Assembly (NCBI GenBank): GCA_039583875.1
Contig: CM077151.1
Span: forward strand, 109,510,609 to 109,574,608
Length of the DNA: 64,000 nt
DNA from: Platanthera guangdongensis
Taxonomy: Eukaryota > Streptophyta > Magnoliopsida > Asparagales > Orchidaceae
Direction: 5' to 3'
Shown one piece after another: positions 1 to 8,998 of this stretch; the first letter of the stretch is position 1; the number at the start of each line of letters is the position of its first letter. The position numbers and the translations under genes are program-made. A model generated the notes under the pieces. That model worked only from the letters and a program-made list of their open reading frames with translations. It was not told where the DNA came from and made no database searches.

Positions 1-32
1 CTAGGCAGCTCCTACCCCCACCACAGCAAGCG

Positions 33-281
33 ATGGAGATTGGTCGAAGGGAGAGGAGAAACCGCCAGGGAAGGAGAGGGGTCCGGGTAGAGTTACCCTA
101 CTGTGACTTCCACCAGGTGGAGGGGCACGCCACGGCTACCTGCCCCGAGTTCCTGGAAGTGAGGGGGGCGAGAGGTGATGCCCAGCCGCAACCACCGGTG
201 CGGGTCGAGGAGGTTCTACCCAGAGGAGGGGGGATGATGTGTGTGAGGACCAGGTCGATGTCGGACCCCGAGGTAGTATAG
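33..281 (+). pseudogene. Tat-type gag C-terminus fragment
   Basis: This is the C-terminal end of a Ty3/gypsy Tat-lineage Gag, which would bind retrotransposon RNA in the cytoplasmic particle. The visible signature is a degenerate zinc-knuckle-like block, YCDFHQVEGHATATC at residues 23-37, which matches the CDFH..HGH.T..C block at the end of plant Tat Gag proteins. The piece starts at or before the window edge and ends at a stop at 279-281. The protease homology continues in a different frame from about 239, so a frameshift separates gag from protease here. The listed start codon is probably internal, because the true gag start lies upstream of the window. Family assignment is by recognition only. 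Confidence 0.6.
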
Positions 282-961
282 CGGTGATCCATGGTGGAGT
301 GGGGATCGAGGCCACTCGGAAGACAAGAGTCCATGTCATGTACCGGTGGAGCGTCGCCTCCACATCCCAGACCCCGCCCCAGGAAGAGAAGATTACCTTC
401 TCGGTGAAGGACCTGCCGGATCGTGAGGATCCATTTTGCGATGCGCTGGTCATTCAGACGGCCATCGAGGGCTACTCCGTCTCCCGGATCTTGGTTTACA
501 ACGGGAGCTCCGTTAACGTCGTTTTCAAGAAGGCGTTTGACGAGATGAAAGTAGAGTCAAGGAGGGTGTTGGCCTCAGACGGACCCCTGTTCGGATTTTC
601 AGGGGAGAGGAAGGAGGTTGAAGGTGGAGTAGGACTCCAAGTAAAATTGGGGGGAGTCTCAAGGAACTGCCGGTTCATCATTGTTGACGCTCCAAGCAGC
701 TACAACGCCATCTTCGGAAGGCCCCTCATCAGCGCCTTCCGTTGCGTGCCATCTTCCTTCCACCAATGCCTCAAGTTCAGCTCCGGAGGGATCCAGCTCA
801 GAGTCAAGGGAGACTCCAGGATGGCAAGGCAGTGCTACGTCACGGCCGTCAACACCATCTCTTGGTTGGCCAAGGCAGAGGAGATGGAGAATGTCATGGA
901 GAGCTTGAACAAGATGGAAGTGTCCGAGGAGAAGGAAGCAGAAGACGGTCATCATGCCTAG
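239..961 (+). pseudogene. Tat-type retropepsin-like protease region, catalytic Asp lost
   Basis: This is the retropepsin region of a Tat-type Ty3/gypsy polyprotein, which would cleave Gag-Pol. Recognisable blocks in order are an ITF-like segment near residue 52, the active-site region RILVYNGSSVNVVF near residues 82-95, and the flap/C-terminal block NAIFGRPLISAFRCVPSSFHQCLKF near residues 154-178, quoted here as three short motifs: NAIFGRP, LISAFRCVPS and FHQCLKF. Plant Tat proteases normally have V-D-N-G-S-S; here it is V-Y-N-G-S-S, so the catalytic Asp is replaced by Tyr. The ORF stays open for 240 codons. No reverse transcriptase follows: non-coding DNA and a minisatellite start directly after the stop. 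Confidence 0.65.
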
Positions 962-1198
962 GCCCCCTGAGGGTGCCTCGCCTCGCGGTAGTTTTTTCCC
1001 TTTTCTTGTCTTGTAATAAGTGCTACCCCTGACCAGCTGAAGTCAAGGGACCATGTAACTCATATTTTTCCCCGTTTGAGGATGTAGGATTTGGTAAGGT
1101 TTGATTGAGATGCTTAGTCCTTTTACTCCGAGATGGTCCCGCTGCCCAGGCTCTCACTAGCTGGGCAGGGTCGGTGGTACCTCTCGTAGATGCCTGTA
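962..1198 (+). other. Non-coding 3' region of the Tat-type element
   Basis: No gene is visible. The stretch joins the protease relic to the minisatellite. From about 1128 it already contains a degenerate version of the 78-bp unit (GAGATGGTCCCGCTGCCCAG, then AGCTGGGCAGGG). RT, RNase H and integrase, normally 3-4 kb, are absent between protease and this region, so either the element is a deletion derivative or it was a gag-only non-autonomous form. Confidence 0.5.
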
Positions 1199-3060
1199 AG
1201 TCTCACCTCGAGATGGATTCCGTTGTCAGGCTCTCACCTAGCTGGCAGGGCAGGTTGATCTCTCGGAGGGTGGGAAGGTCTCACCTCGAGATGGATTCCG
1301 CTGCCAGGCTCTCACCTAGCTGGCAGGGCAGGTTGATCTCTCAGAGTGTGGGGTAAGGTCTTACCTCGAGATGGATTCCGCTGCCAGGCTCTCACCTAGC
1401 TGGCAGGGCAGGTTGATCTCTTGGAGGGTGGGAAGGTCTCACCTCGAGATGGATTCCGCTGACAGGCTCTCACCTAGCTGGCAGGGCAGGTTGATCTCTC
1501 GGAGGGTGGGAAGGTCTCACCCCGAGATAGATTCCGCTACCAGGCTCTCACCTAGCTGGCAGGGCAGGTTGATCTCTCGGAGGGTGGCAAGGTCTCACCT
1601 CGAGATGGATTCCGCTGTCAGGCTCTCACCTAGCTGGCAGGGCAGGTTGATCTCTCGGGGGGTGGGGTAAGGTCTCACCTCGAGATGGATTCCGCTGCCA
1701 GGCTCTCACCTAGCTGGCAGGGCAGGTTAATCTCTCGGAGGGTGGGAAAGTCTCACCTCGAGATGGATTCCGCTGTCAGGCTCTCACCTAGCTGGCAGGG
1801 CAGTTTGATCTCTCGGAGGGTGGGAAGGTCTCACCTCGAGATGGATTCCGCTGTCAGGCTCTCACCTAGCTAGCAGGGCAGGTTGATCTCTCGTAGGGTG
1901 GGAAGGTCTCACCTCGAGATGGATTCCGCTGTCAGGCTCTCACCTAGCTGGCAGGACAGGTTGATCTCTCGGAGGGTGAGGTAGGTCTTACCTCGAGATG
2001 GATTCCGCTGCCAGGCTCTCACCTAGCTGGCAGGGCAGGTTGATCTCTCGGAGGGTGGGAAGGTCTCACCTCGAGATGGATTCCGCTGCCAGGCTCTCAC
2101 CTAGCTGGCAGGGCAGGTTGATCTCTCGGAGGGTGGCAAGGTCTCACCTCGAGATGGATTCCGCTGTCAGGCTCTCACCTAGCTGGCAGGGCAGGTTGAT
2201 CTCTCGGAGGGTGGGGTAAGGTCTCACCTCGAGATGGATTCCGCTGTCAGGATCTCACCTAGCTGGCAGGGCAGGTTGATCTCTCGGAGGGTGGGAAGGT
2301 CTCACCTCGAGATGGATTCTACTGCCAGGCTCTCAGGTAGCTGGCAGGGCAGGTTGATCACTCGGAGGGTGGGAAGGTCTCACCTCGAGATGGATTCCGC
2401 TGCCAGGCTCTCACCTAGATGGCAGGGCAGGTTGATCTCTCGGAGGGTGGGAAGGTCTCACCTCGAGATGGATTCCGCTTCCAGGCTCTCACCTAGCTGG
2501 CAGGGCAGGTTGATCTCTCGGAGGGTGAGGTAGGTCTCACCTCGAGATGGATTTCGCTGCCAGGCTCTCACCTAGCTGGCAGGGCAGGTTGATCTCTCAG
2601 AGGGTGGGAAGGTCTCACCTTGAGATGGATTCCGCTGCCAGGCTCTCACCAAGCTGGCAGGGCAGGTTGATCTCTCGGAGGGTGGCAAGGTCACACCCCG
2701 AGATGGATTTCGCTGTCAGGCTCTCACCTAGCTGGCAGGGCAGGTTGATCTCTCGGAGGGTGGGGTAAGGTCTCATCTCGAGATGGATTCTGCTGTCAGG
2801 CTCTCAACTAGCTGGCAGGGCAGGTTGATCTCTCGGAGGGTGGGAAGGTCTCACCTCGAGATGGATTCGGCTGCCAGGCTCTCACCTAGCTGGCAGGGCA
2901 GGTTGATCTCTCGGAGGGTAGGGTAAGGTCTCACCTCGAGATGGATTCCGCTGTCAGGCTCTCACCTAGCTGGCAGGGCAGGTTGATCTCTCGGAGGGTG
3001 GGAAGGTCTCACCTCGAGATGGATTCCGCTACCAGGCTCCCATAGCTGGCATGGCAGGTT
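1199..3060 (+). repeat. 78-bp minisatellite, 24 units, with 549-bp higher-order period
   Basis: There are 24 head-to-tail units counted by the anchor GAGATGGATT. Anchor ATGs lie at 1213, 1291, 1371, 1449, 1527 (ATAG variant), 1605, 1685, 1763, 1841, 1919, 1998, 2076, 2154, 2234, 2312, 2390, 2468, 2547, 2625, 2703, 2783, 2861, 2941 and 3019. Spacing is 78 bp with 79- and 80-bp variants. Each unit carries an inverted repeat CTGCCAG (or CTGTCAG) ... CTGGCAG around a 12-nt loop. Variant GTGGCAAGG occurs at 1584, 2133 and 2682, exactly 549 bp apart, so a seven-unit block was itself duplicated. The 78-bp unit is 26 codons and gives open 26-aa repeats, but the 79/80-bp units break the frame. Confidence 0.95.
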
Positions 3061-3405
3061 GACCCCTCCGGAGGGTGAAGTTTTTTTAGCCGGAGGGGGT
3101 CTCGTCACCCAGGCTCCCATCAGCTGGCATGACAGGTTGACTCCCCGGAGGGGCGCGCAAGGAAATTACACTCAGCGAATATGTTGGGTTGGACATTTCT
3201 TTCCGAGCTTGTGCTAACCTCGAAAAGAGCTGGGATTGTGTACAACCCCTTATTCGCCCCTATACGTTTTTAAGCTTTTTGGACTTTTGCACTCTCGGTG
3301 GCCAATTTTGGCTCTAGCTTGGAAACATACTTGTAGGGGGAGGAAAAATCGGCCTCCCCCAGTGGCCCTTCTTTGGGGTGGCCAGGGGGAGACCCCTGCC
3401 CCCCT
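3061..3405 (+). other. Transition between two minisatellites, probable 3' UTR/LTR edge
   Basis: No gene is visible. Up to about 3150 the sequence holds decayed versions of the 78-bp unit core (CAGCTGGCATGACAGGTTGA and GGAGGGTG-like pieces). From about 3160 to 3405 it is unique sequence leading into the GC-rich repeat. The 3' LTR of the Tat-type element may begin here, but no TG...CA terminus or target-site duplication can be fixed. Confidence 0.4.
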
Positions 3406-3812
3406 GCCCGCGGCTTGGAGGGGCGAGACCGGCCAAGGCCGGGGGTCTCACCCAGCCCGCGGCTTGGAGGGGCGAGCCCGGCCAAGGCTGGGGGTCTTGC
3501 CCCCTGCCCGCGGCTTGGAGCGGCGAGACCGGCCAGGGATGGGGGTCTCGCCCCCTGCCCGCGGCTTGGAGGGGTGAGACCGGCCAAGGCAGGGGGTCTC
3601 GCCCCCTGCCCGCGGCTTGGAGGGGCGAGACCGGCCAAGGCCGGGGGTCTCGCCCAGCCCGCGGCTTGGAGGGGCGAGACCGGCCAAGGCCGGGGGTCTC
3701 GCCCCCTGCCTGCGGCTTGGAGGGGCGAGACCGGCCAAGGCCGGGGGTCTCGCCCCCTGCCCGCGGCTTGGAGGGGCGAGACCGGCCAAGGCCGGGGGTC
3801 TCGCCCCTGCCC
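3406..3812 (+). repeat. 51-bp GC-rich minisatellite, 8 units, hairpin-forming
   Basis: Eight units start with GCCCGCGGCTTGGAGG at 3406, 3455, 3506, 3557, 3608, 3657, 3708 (variant GCCTGCGG) and 3759. Spacing is 51 bp, with two 49-bp variants ending CCCAGCCC instead of CCCCCTGCCC. Each unit is largely palindromic: GGGGCGAGACCGGCC, an AA loop, then GGCCGG-GGG-TCTCGCCCC, giving about 15 paired bases with a 3-nt bulge. ORFs on both strands are a by-product of the regular unit and high GC. Confidence 0.95.
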
Positions 3813-3872
3813 TCGTCGCCCCTGTGCTTGGCCCCTAGGTGGATGAGGGGCGGGGTGGTTTTTACCCCTTTG

Positions 3873-4500
3873 CCCCCCCCCCCCCCCCGACGTGGCTGTT
3901 TTCTATTGGCCCAAGGTATATTGGGCGCAAGGGTATTTCGGTCATTTTGTTCCATGGGATTTGAAAAACTATAAATAGACCCCCTTGGGTGCCTTTGGAG
4001 GGGAGACTTTTAGCTTCCTCCTCCCTTAGCTTCTTCTTGGTAGAGTAGAGAGAGCTCCTCCAAGGCACCTTAGGTCAGACATTGGCTAGGGAGGGGAAGT
4101 GCTCAGGTAGCCTTCCGGGTGTGAGGTGGGACCTCCGCGCTAGAGCTGAGGGTCTATTTCTAGCTTCTTGATCTTTGGTCCGTGACGTTCCTCCGGGTGT
4201 AGTAGGTGTGAGGTCACCCCTTTCCAGGGACCCCGAACTCCACAGAGGCCATTTTTGGCTTCAACAAAAAGGAACTTGAACGCCTTGACCTACGGCCGGG
4301 TCCTGAACTCTAAGCGGTTGTCCTGCAACGACAGACAACAAGGTTTGGATCTGCAACTACATCTCCAACATTTGCCTAGACAAAGCTTCATTGCTCTATC
4401 GTAATCCTTCAATCACGGCCTCGTTCTGAGCACCAGATGACTTGCACTCTGACAGGGGAGTCGACCTCATCGTAGGACGTCTCGACATTCTAGAAAAGGT
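3873..4500 (+). promoter_or_regulatory. Probable LTR promoter of the Tat-type element (poly-C, TATA, leader)
   Basis: A 16-C tract (3873-3888) is followed by TATAAATA at 3970-3977 and a pyrimidine-rich stretch (TAGCTTCCTCCTCCC) about 35 bp further on, as expected for a plant pol II start inside an LTR. Sequence to about 4500 has no long ORF and reads like R/U5 and leader. Neither LTR end is identifiable, so this could be the 3' LTR of the gag/protease relic or the 5' LTR of the element whose integrase tail is at 8285. Confidence 0.45.
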
Positions 4501-5150
4501 AACGAACGACTCGTCAAAAACAATCCCAGTCCACAACTAGGCCACACAACTAGTTCAGACCATACTTAGACACTTGCTTATGCTGCATCTTGCTCTAGGA
4601 TTTTATTATGATGTTATGTCCTACTTAGGATGATATCCTCTCATCTCATTTACTCATGTGCCTATGATATGAATGCATGAGTTCTTTATTCTCCTTTAAA
4701 ATCATGTGTGTGCATATGTCATCATGTAAACCATAACTTAACACGCGTGCTTATGCGATGATATGCTATGTATGCAGTGTTATGCATTCTAAAAAGGCCT
4801 TAATGCATGCATGAGCGACGTACACATGAAATTTTATGCATCCCATACTACATAATATCGCATGCAACGATAAAAGAAAACGAGCTAATGGGCACCCATG
4901 TGATGATGGTTATGCATCACATACTACATAACTGTCACATATTGTCACCTATGGTGGATCCATATACAAACACATATTATGCATCTCATACTACATAATA
5001 TTCCCCGTATACTTCTATTCATGCTATGAGTGTAGTGTCGATGCTTCGGTTAAGGCGTACTGATGACACATCGGTGTGTGCATGTAAATGGAGAAAGGAA
5101 ACAAACTAAACGAGATTGGCTGGTTTGACCGACTAGTCAAACCAACCTCC
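4501..5150 (-). other. AT-rich leader region next to the H primer-binding site
   Basis: No credible gene is present. In the minus-strand reading of H this lies just downstream of its primer-binding site, so it is probably untranslated leader. It has three imperfect copies of TATGCATC.CATACTACATAA near 4834, 4911 and 4978, and a perfect 9-bp inverted repeat TGGTTTGAC/GTCAAACCA (5121-5129 and 5136-5144, 6-nt loop) ending 6 bp before the primer-binding site. H's gag-pol and its other LTR are not visible, so H is truncated on this side; the break lies somewhere between about 4100 and 4900. Confidence 0.45.
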
Positions 5151-5161
5151 CTCTGATACCA
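5151..5161 (-). other. Primer-binding site of element H
   Basis: CTCTGATACCA on the plus strand reads TGGTATCAGAG on the minus strand, the plant initiator Met-tRNA primer-binding site. It sits 2 bp from the LTR terminus TGTCACAACCC, which fixes H as a minus-strand element and 5164-8284 as its 5' LTR. Confidence 0.8.
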
Positions 5162-7067
5162 ACTGTCACAACCCGCATTTTTCACCGCCAAATTAGTATA
5201 TCAGAGTAAGTGAAAAATGTGCGTCATGATGCCACTCAGTAGGGGATAACTGCGGACGCTCAGGAAAAACTCCTACTTAACCATGAAGAAAGGTTCTTAA
5301 AGTTATTTAGAGTTAAAATCAATTTAAGTATAGTAGATAGTCGTATCCCTCGGCTTAGTGGCTCATCCAGTGCACAATAAACGTAGTTAAACGCTACGAT
5401 AAAATACTTCTTTTATAGGATTAGGCATCCTGCAAGAGCTTAGAGGTTCCCAAAGGACACCTCAAGGTATGCAAGTTCCAAGTTTATAATAGCAATAAAA
5501 GTAGATTAGTACGGTCGTTAAATATAGTGACTTAACATTCTAAAAGCATGCAATGCATGAGGTAATAGTAGTAGTTTTATTTTATACTTGAAAATACCTA
5601 CCATGCATTCCTAGCATAAAACATCCCAGAGAGCAAGTATTCCAAACACGCAAAAAGAAAGCTAAGCAGCTAGCAAGTATCCAAAAATAACATAACAATC
5701 ATGTAGGCGTCAACAAACTGACACGAACCCACAAAAGTAAAGTATGTCTGAACTAGTGAATAAACAAAAACAACAAACTACCTTACTACGGCGAGGCAAA
5801 GAACACAGCCAACACTGCTGCTAAGAAACTCCAAAGCCAACACGGCTACCAGGTACATCTCTGAACCTGAGGCATTCCAAAGACAGAACACCTCAGCGAG
5901 AATGTACAAGTAATGGCGGAAAGTAAGCCAAAAGTAAACAAAGTCGAGGGGTACCAACCCAAGACCAAAGGAAAATACTTAATTAAAGTACAGCAGAAAT
6001 GTACAAAAAAACCAAAATGAAACACTTACGTGAAGGATCACGTACCACAAAAACATCCCAAATGCACAAGACTATAAGGGCAAAAAGGGTCATGATTAAA
6101 TCATCCGGAAAAGGAACAAACCCATATTAGCCTCTTGTGGTCAACTCCACCAAACAATCCAAAACGGGCAGGGTGGTCAACTCAACTGGACAAAACCACA
6201 AAGACAATTATCCGTCTAAATGCGAGGGAGACTAAAAACTCCACCATTCACTGTAAATGCCTCAAACACCCGGTAGAGTTCCACGAAATACTAATAAAGG
6301 AAACAAACACTGTGGAGGTGGTTTCGTCCACTAACTCCCTAATCAAGAAAACCTAACAAAACAAAATATATATCAGGACTTGGCTCATCAGATTCTACTA
6401 GACATTTCTAGATTAAGAAGCGGTTAATCAACCCCAGGAAAGATTTCACAGTCCTAAACAACTCTTAGCACATCCTACATAATAGTTATGAACGATTAAA
6501 GCCAACAATTAAACATTTCCATCAAATCACTACGACGCAACAAGAATGAATCATCATGACAAAAACTAATAACACAAGTGGATTCAAAGGAAAACTTTAA
6601 TATATCTATAAATTGAAATGACAACAGTACACAAAGATTAAATAAAATGAGGTTAACATCATTTCATCAAGATTAAGAAGAAGAGAGAAAAGGAAAAAAA
6701 GAGTAAAACCACCACTTGCCATGGTTTTACCGGAAAATTTCACTAAACCACTCCACGTCGCATATCGGGGAAAAAGAAGACGAAAGGAGTCGAAATCTGA
6801 ACAAGAATGACCGAAATAGTGGTTAGGGTAAAAAAACCTAACGAGAAAACTCAATAAATGAGGAACGTTTACCACGATGGCGTAGCTCTCGACGAGAGCT
6901 TTCCAGATCTATATTCGGCTGAAGATTTCGAGCACCGGAACTCCGTCGGCGGCCATCGGAAGATTCACGAATGGGAGAGAGTCGCCGCTCTGGTATCGGT
7001 TCGGTCCGAACGTAAGGAAGAAGATGACGTTTTCTTTTCTAATTATCCTTAAGTATTAGAGTATGAA

Positions 7068-7069
<2 letters not shown>

Positions 7070-7136
<67 letters not shown>
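7070..7136. repeat. (AT)n then (AC)n microsatellite
   Basis: About 29 TA/AT dinucleotides run from 7070 to 7127, followed by (AC)5. It lies inside the H LTR and, in that LTR's orientation, downstream of the CTCGAG array, where a TATA region would be expected. Confidence 0.9.
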
Positions 7137-7358
7137 GTGTCTATAAATTATTTTGTCTAAACAGGAAGAAAAACGGATGATTTAGGTGTGGGCGTGCGGA
7201 AAACCAAAATAGAGCTTTATGATGGCTTCCAATCGAAAAGTGATCAACATGAAAGTTGTAAATCTCATCGAGACGAACAAATTATATGTTAACCATTTTT
7301 TTATACGATGCCGCTTTGACCGTCAAAACAGCGCCCAAATGTAGACTGAAACGGAAAT

Positions 7359-7705
7359 CTCGAGAAGGACCTACAGTACTCGAGATCAAGCACAGGACTA
7401 CTCGGGAAGGACAATAGAATACTCGAGTATAAGCCTAGAATTACTCGAGATGAACAGTAGAATACTCGAGTACAAGCCAAGAATTACTCGAGATGAATAG
7501 TAGAATACTCGAGTACAAGCCCAGAATTACTCGAGATGAACAGTAGAATACGAGAATCAAGCCCAGATTACTCGAGAACTAGCTCAGATCACTCGAGAAC
7601 AAAAATTGCAAAAGAGCGAAATTACTCGACAACTAGCCCAGATTACTCAAGAACTAGCCCAGATCACTCCAGAACAAAAATTGCAAAACAGCAAAATTAC
7701 TCGAG
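7359..7705 (-). promoter_or_regulatory. CTCGAG palindrome array in H U3
   Basis: There are eleven perfect CTCGAG sites (7359, 7379, 7432, 7444, 7465, 7487, 7508, 7530, 7571, 7592, 7700) plus decayed ones such as CTCGGG and CTCGAC. From 7444 to 7592 the spacing is 21-22 bp or its double, so the palindromes face the same side of the helix. The underlying unit alternates two flanks (AATTACTCGAGATGAACAG and AATACTCGAGTACAAGCC). A U3 regulatory role is inferred. Confidence 0.75.
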
Positions 7706-8284
7706 AACTAGCCCATCACTCGATAACAAAAATTGCAAAAGAGGGAAATTTACAAATATATCCAAAAATCAAACTATAAAGATGAATAGTAAATGACATT
7801 TTTGAATAGTGCTTTAATATTAAAATAATCATATTTATATTTTTTTGAACAAGGAAACACGAGTTCAAAACGGAGGCCCAAACGCGCGCCGAATTTAATG
7901 AAACTCGCACCGTAGGCGAACACTAACGCTACGAACCCAACGACGAAGTCAAAACCAAAATCCGACGAGCCATTCCCGAGATATTAATTTTCAAAGTCTA
8001 CGGCGAACATAAATTCTACAAAACTTCGGAAAATCGCCGAGGCCAGAATATCTCTCGGATCACGACGAAACTTGCCAAGCAAGTCCAAAATTATTTAACT
8101 TAATTTCCAAATGCAAAATTTTCCAAATACCACAAGAATTCAAGAATTTGGCCGACTCGACCGAACAGACGCAAAAAAGCCTTAACGGCGTCGCTCCGTC
8201 AATCCGACGTTAAAAAGTAACGCCCTGACGTCGTAACTATGACATTACCTCATCAAATAATTATCAAAATTCGGGGGCGTTACA

Positions 8285-8485
8285 TCCGGCAGGAAGAAAT
8301 CAAGCGCCGGATGGCGAGATACTTTGACAAGCACATAAGGGTCAAGCAATACCAAAAGGGCGACTTGGTCCTCAAGAAAGTAGACACGACAGGCAGAAGA
8401 GCATCAGTAGGAAAGCTCAATCCCAACTGGGAAGGTCCCTTTGTAGTGAAAGATGTCTTGAAGTCAGGGGGTACCACATCCAGGA
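8285..8485 (+). pseudogene. Tat-type integrase C-terminal (GPY/F-like) fragment
   Basis: This is the C-terminal DNA-binding part of a Ty3/gypsy Tat integrase. Visible blocks are RRMARYFDKHIR, KGDLVLKKV and GKLNPNWEGPFVV, the last being the GPY/F-type core. The frame is continuous from the H LTR edge to the B insertion at 8486, so both flanks are insertion breakpoints, and the open frame that begins at 8239 is a chimera whose first 15 codons are H LTR. The protein continues after element B at 52590 (see that entry). Catalytic core and RT of this element are not in the window. Confidence 0.8.
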
Positions 8486-8998
8486 TGTAACATCTCATTC
8501 CAACTACACCCCTAAGAGTGGTTTTGGTCATGACTAAGTCATGACAAAATCATAGGAAGCCCAAGGGACCAAGTGAATAAGGGTCAAGGTGAAAATCACA
8601 TTGGTCTGTCTATAGCTCATCCTCAACATTTAGACCTAAAGTTTGACTTTAGGGCTCCAACTTGACCCCATGACCCAACCATGATACCCTAAACCACCTT
8701 GGGTAGTCCATAGGGCCACTAAGGACCCACTGTGGGCAGTCAAAGTGGTTAAGTTGACCTAAGTCAACCCTAACCCGAAATGGGTCAAACTAGTCTACTT
8801 ATGGTCAATTGACCTTCCCCTAGCCAAGTGGACCCCACCCATGCCCTCCTAACCCTAAATTGAGGATAATGGGTCACCAAGGACCCATTGGGGTCAACTC
8901 AAGAGTCTATGTTGACCAAAGTCAACTCTAGCCCCTAATTTGGTCAAAGTACCCTTCCTAAGGGTAGGTGACCTCCAAAAGTGCAAGGTAACCCTACA
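8486..8998 (+). mobile_element. B LTR1, first segment
   Basis: This segment matches 47645-48158 of LTR2 nearly base for base, then stops at the C insertion. It is made of loosely repeated GGTCAA/TTGACC and CCAAGGACCC phrases with no gene. It resumes at 18783 after element C and its CTACA duplication. Confidence 0.9.

Larger units (their letters stand above)
5164..8284 (-). mobile_element. 5' LTR of gypsy-type element H (3.1 kb)
   Basis: The LTR is bounded by TGTCACAACCC on the left and GGGGCGTTACA on the right, terminal inverted repeats of the TGT.AC...GTTACA type. Length is 3,121 bp. The right edge interrupts a Tat integrase reading frame, showing insertion into the Tat layer; the partner LTR is missing. 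Contents are an (AT)n tract (7070-7127) and an array of 11 CTCGAG palindromes (7359-7705), which lies upstream of the (AT)n tract in the LTR's own orientation. ORFs inside it (for example 6858-7052) are short and resemble nothing. Family is inferred as Ty3/gypsy from the terminus and PBS; no pol is left to prove it. Confidence 0.75.

Noticed and set aside
1105..2768. Open frames encoding 26-residue repeats (MDSAARLSPSWQG type)
   Set aside because: They arise because 78 is divisible by three; 79- and 80-bp units break the frame and no start or domain is conserved.
3236..3974. Long Pro/Arg/Gly-rich ORFs on both strands
   Set aside because: Produced by the 51-bp GC-rich palindromic repeat, open in several frames at once.
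5151..5161. tRNA gene fragment
   Set aside because: Only about 11 bases match initiator Met-tRNA, next to an LTR end: a primer-binding site, not a gene.
6858..7052. Host gene fragment in the H LTR
   Set aside because: A 64-codon frame with no recognisable domain, inside a bounded LTR.
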